From Pseudeuparius sepicola (taxonomy: Eukaryota > Arthropoda > Insecta > Coleoptera > Anthribidae), in contig OY987308.1 of NCBI GenBank assembly GCA_963920635.1, positions 21,171,096 through 21,235,095 of the forward strand: 64,000 nucleotides of DNA, in the 5' to 3' direction. The notes under the pieces are model-generated. The model did no database searches. It saw only the letters and a list, made by a program, of their open reading frames with translations, and had not been told where the DNA came from. A program made the translations under genes and the position numbers. Every line of letters begins with the position of its first letter. The first letter of the stretch is position 1. Below, piece by piece: positions 61,639 to 64,000 of the stretch.

Positions 61639-64000
61639 CTAAGTGAAAGGTTATTGAGGCTGCGGCAGTTCACCTTTTACCATGTTACCGTAATATTTGA
61701 TGTCAAATGTTAGCTTTTACCGGGTTAGTTCGCATGCTGGTAAAGCGGTAACGTTGTTAAATTGAGACGTTTAGATTGTTCAAGGCGTAATGAGGTGTGG
61801 GGAGATGCAAATTATTTTGATTTTGTCGTTTTAATGATGTTTGTTTTTTTTTTGTTACCATTTACCAAGTTACCATATCCCGCCTGACAAATAAAGATAT
61901 GCAAAGGCGGCCACCTGACTTGCGGTAACTGTCAAATTTGCCATTTAACAAAAACAATTCGAATGTCGAAAGTTCATGTCAACAATATTCGTTTTTATCA
62001 TTTTTTTAAATTATTATTTAATAATATTTAGGAAAGTGTATTTTTTGAAAGATCTTTTTGACAGCACCCTGTATATTAAGTTTGACATAATATTCCAATT
62101 TCTCGGAAAATTCTAGACAAGTTTAATCATTTAATCATTTAATACCGTTGATTTTTGTCTGAAAGTTAAAGGTAATACTGAGTTTGAAAATTGTAAAAAA
62201 GTATACCATCCTATATTCCTTTTTACAAAGTTATTACGATTGTTCAAAACGTGAAAACTTTTAGTGTATATGTAAATTTGTTTAATATGATGGCTTTAAA
62301 AATATGTTTAATTTCGGTAATAGGTATGGGTTTGATATTAGTTTTTAGGTAATTGGTTTACTTCAATGTTAGGCTTCTACAGAGCCTCGCATTTAATTCC
62401 TTACCCTATCTACAAAATTCCCGCATTTTAACTTGTTCGAAACATCATTAAATGTTATGTACAAAAATGGAAATTCGATTTCGTATTCTATGCGGCCTTG
62501 GCTATGAATTCAAAAATAACGATGCCCCGTATCCTCCTAATTGGACCCCACATATTTATTTTAGTAGTAAATACCCAATAATTGGTAAACCGCTGATTGT
62601 GCTGGTGTATTTTTTTCTACAGCAAGGATTTATTTTGTCCCTTCGTATTTTTACGAGTGTCTCTCGTACTTATTCGTCGTAGGAAGGAAAGATAAAAGAA
62701 ATCTGACTCAAATAAATTATACGAAGCAGAAGGAGCGCTTTTGTGCCTCTAAGGCCCAGGTATTCCAATAAATCTCAACAAAACCCGCAGAAAAACACGT
62801 CTCTCGGATTAACAAAAGTCAGATTTGCTTGCGACATTAGGTTGGGCAAAGAAATGTGGCACAGGATACTAGATAAAAATAATAAAATAAGCGTTGACTG
62901 ACGTATTCCTAAAGACTGCTCACGGCTGTCATGTTTGACAGTTCTCTGGCTCACCATGCGCTTCCCTGAGACAAAATACAATGCAAAATACATTGTTGAC
63001 CATAGGCGCCATCTACTTTCCAGGACATGAAGCTATAGCCGTGAGAAGTCTCATTAATACGTCAGTCAACGAAATAAGGTTTGAATTAGATACAAATAAA
63101 AAGCGTGGAATAATGGTTGTCTAGTCATGTCATTTATAACCTCTGTGACTGCCAGCTGTAACAACCACCTGCCTCGGCCTTATCTATATCGTCTCTATTT
63201 AGTATTCTACCCAGGAAACGTAATATGTGACGTGACCCAGCTTGAGTCTCTAAGAATGGGGTTAGGCACACACGTCAAGTGACAAAAACTTAACGGCCTA
63301 GCAAAGTTTTAGATGAATCCTCACGTTATTTTTATGTCGACAAAGATATGGTGGAAGGGTGTTGTAAACTTTATAGATGTTGGGTGAGATTCTTATCAAG
63401 GGAAATAGCATTGTTCAGACGCAGTGCGGAGGTAGCTGGGAGGTTTTATAGCTGACTAAGTAGATAACATCATAGCAGAATAAATCTAGATCTGATTGCC
63501 GCAGAAAATCTTTGACTTTTTACAGAACTCAACTTGCATTCCCCTTGCAATATCTTTAATCCGTATTCTTGGACACCCTGTAATTTATAACTGAGAATCA
63601 AGAAAAAGTACATTTGTAAAATTACATTGCATTACATTTAAAACTCCGATAATAATATGTGTTCTTATGTACCTAAACATGGGACTTCTGTAGTTCTAGA
63701 ACCCTGTGAATCAGTTTTCTAAAACTGAGTGCACTTCCCTTAAGTGAGCCTCAATCCCATTACAAATGAGTTGAACAAAATAATGGCTTGTAAAAGATCT
63801 TTAAAAGTGTAAAAATGCTTGTCCGTGGTAGAGTGTCAGCTGGTCAATATATTGTCCATCGTTTTGAACAGGTTTTTTTTGTAACACTTTAAGGACCTAA
63901 TGCTGCTAAATAATAAAAAATATTTTTTTATAGACTGTGTAAAAAAATGCATGATACTTTTCTACCGAAAAACTCGTGAATATTGATGGAACCCCTCGAC
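61639..64000. other. Receptor upstream intron, right edge of window
   Basis: No receptor exon recognised; the expected WRPD and signal-peptide exons must lie beyond 64000. It contains a MITE at 62892-63071, and element-like ends CACCCTGTATATTAA near 62068 and GGACACCCTGTAAT near 63570. Confidence 0.5.
62892..63071. mobile_element. 180-bp MITE with 7-bp target duplication, copy 2
   Basis: CGTTGACTGACGTATTCCTA then AAGACTGCTCACGGCTGT; the right end is the inverse (AGCCGTGAGAAGTCTCATTA to CGTCAGTCAACG). AAATAAG flanks it directly (62885-62891 and 63072-63078). Inverted relative to copy 1 by its internal sequence. Confidence 0.82.

Noticed and set aside
61119..61646. 175-codon plus-strand frame rich in [15 protein letters not shown] repeats
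   Set aside because: It is translation of the minisatellite plus the antisense of a receptor exon, not a protein.

Overview
This is insect nuclear DNA, most likely from a beetle (Coleoptera). It is AT-rich, the genes are split by short GT-AG introns, and the intergenic and intronic space is full of inverted-repeat transposable elements, many ending in CACCCTGTATA-type termini. The gene families (secreted S1 trypsins, venom-acid-phosphatase-like histidine phosphatases, an insect-type nicotinic acetylcholine receptor alpha subunit) all point to an insect. The order is inferred from protein resemblance and is less certain than the class.

Region 1 (1-23 kb) is a trypsin cluster: six apparently intact S1 serine protease genes (2514-3499 +, 5881-6883 +, 10925-11845 -, 12214-13183 -, 17937-20729 +, 21120-22969 +) and two broken copies (about 140-730 and 9152-9964). 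I joined exons by hand; all six intact models are in frame from signal peptide to stop and keep the His/Asp/Ser triad and the trypsin S1-pocket Asp. The 9152 copy is a recent segmental duplicate of the 2514 gene, upstream and 3' flanks included. A type II membrane glycosyltransferase of family GT49 (B4GAT1-like, 3832-5473 -) sits inside the cluster.

Region 2 (23-33.4 kb) has two minus-strand tandem histidine acid phosphatase genes (23065-26077 and 29921-33401), both secreted, with the RHGxRxP and HE active-site motifs. The trypsins and phosphatases look like a secreted digestive, salivary or venom-type enzyme array.

Region 3 (36.5 kb to beyond 61.6 kb) is the 3' two thirds of a nicotinic acetylcholine receptor alpha subunit on the minus strand, probably alpha4. 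It has two adjacent Cys-loop exons of equal length (181 nt) that are almost certainly mutually exclusive. The 5' exons lie past the right edge. The huge introns carry most of the mobile DNA.

The mobile DNA includes P-element-like elements with a THAP exon and an 8-bp target duplication (7147-7827, plus two decayed relatives), a second THAP-bearing inverted-repeat element (about 41349-42387), Penelope-like RT and GIY-YIG fragments (8030-8900), a pogo/Tigger-like element inserted at TA inside a giant fold-back element (14191-16182 within 13993-17259) whose empty-site sister lies at 19344-20501, a mariner-like fold-back (48388-49890), nested palindromes (51392-52855), a pair of MITEs with 7-bp target duplications, and a five-copy repeat family. 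I see no CRISPR, rRNA, convincing tRNA or bacterial-type system. The most interesting items are the transposon families and the alternative receptor exons.
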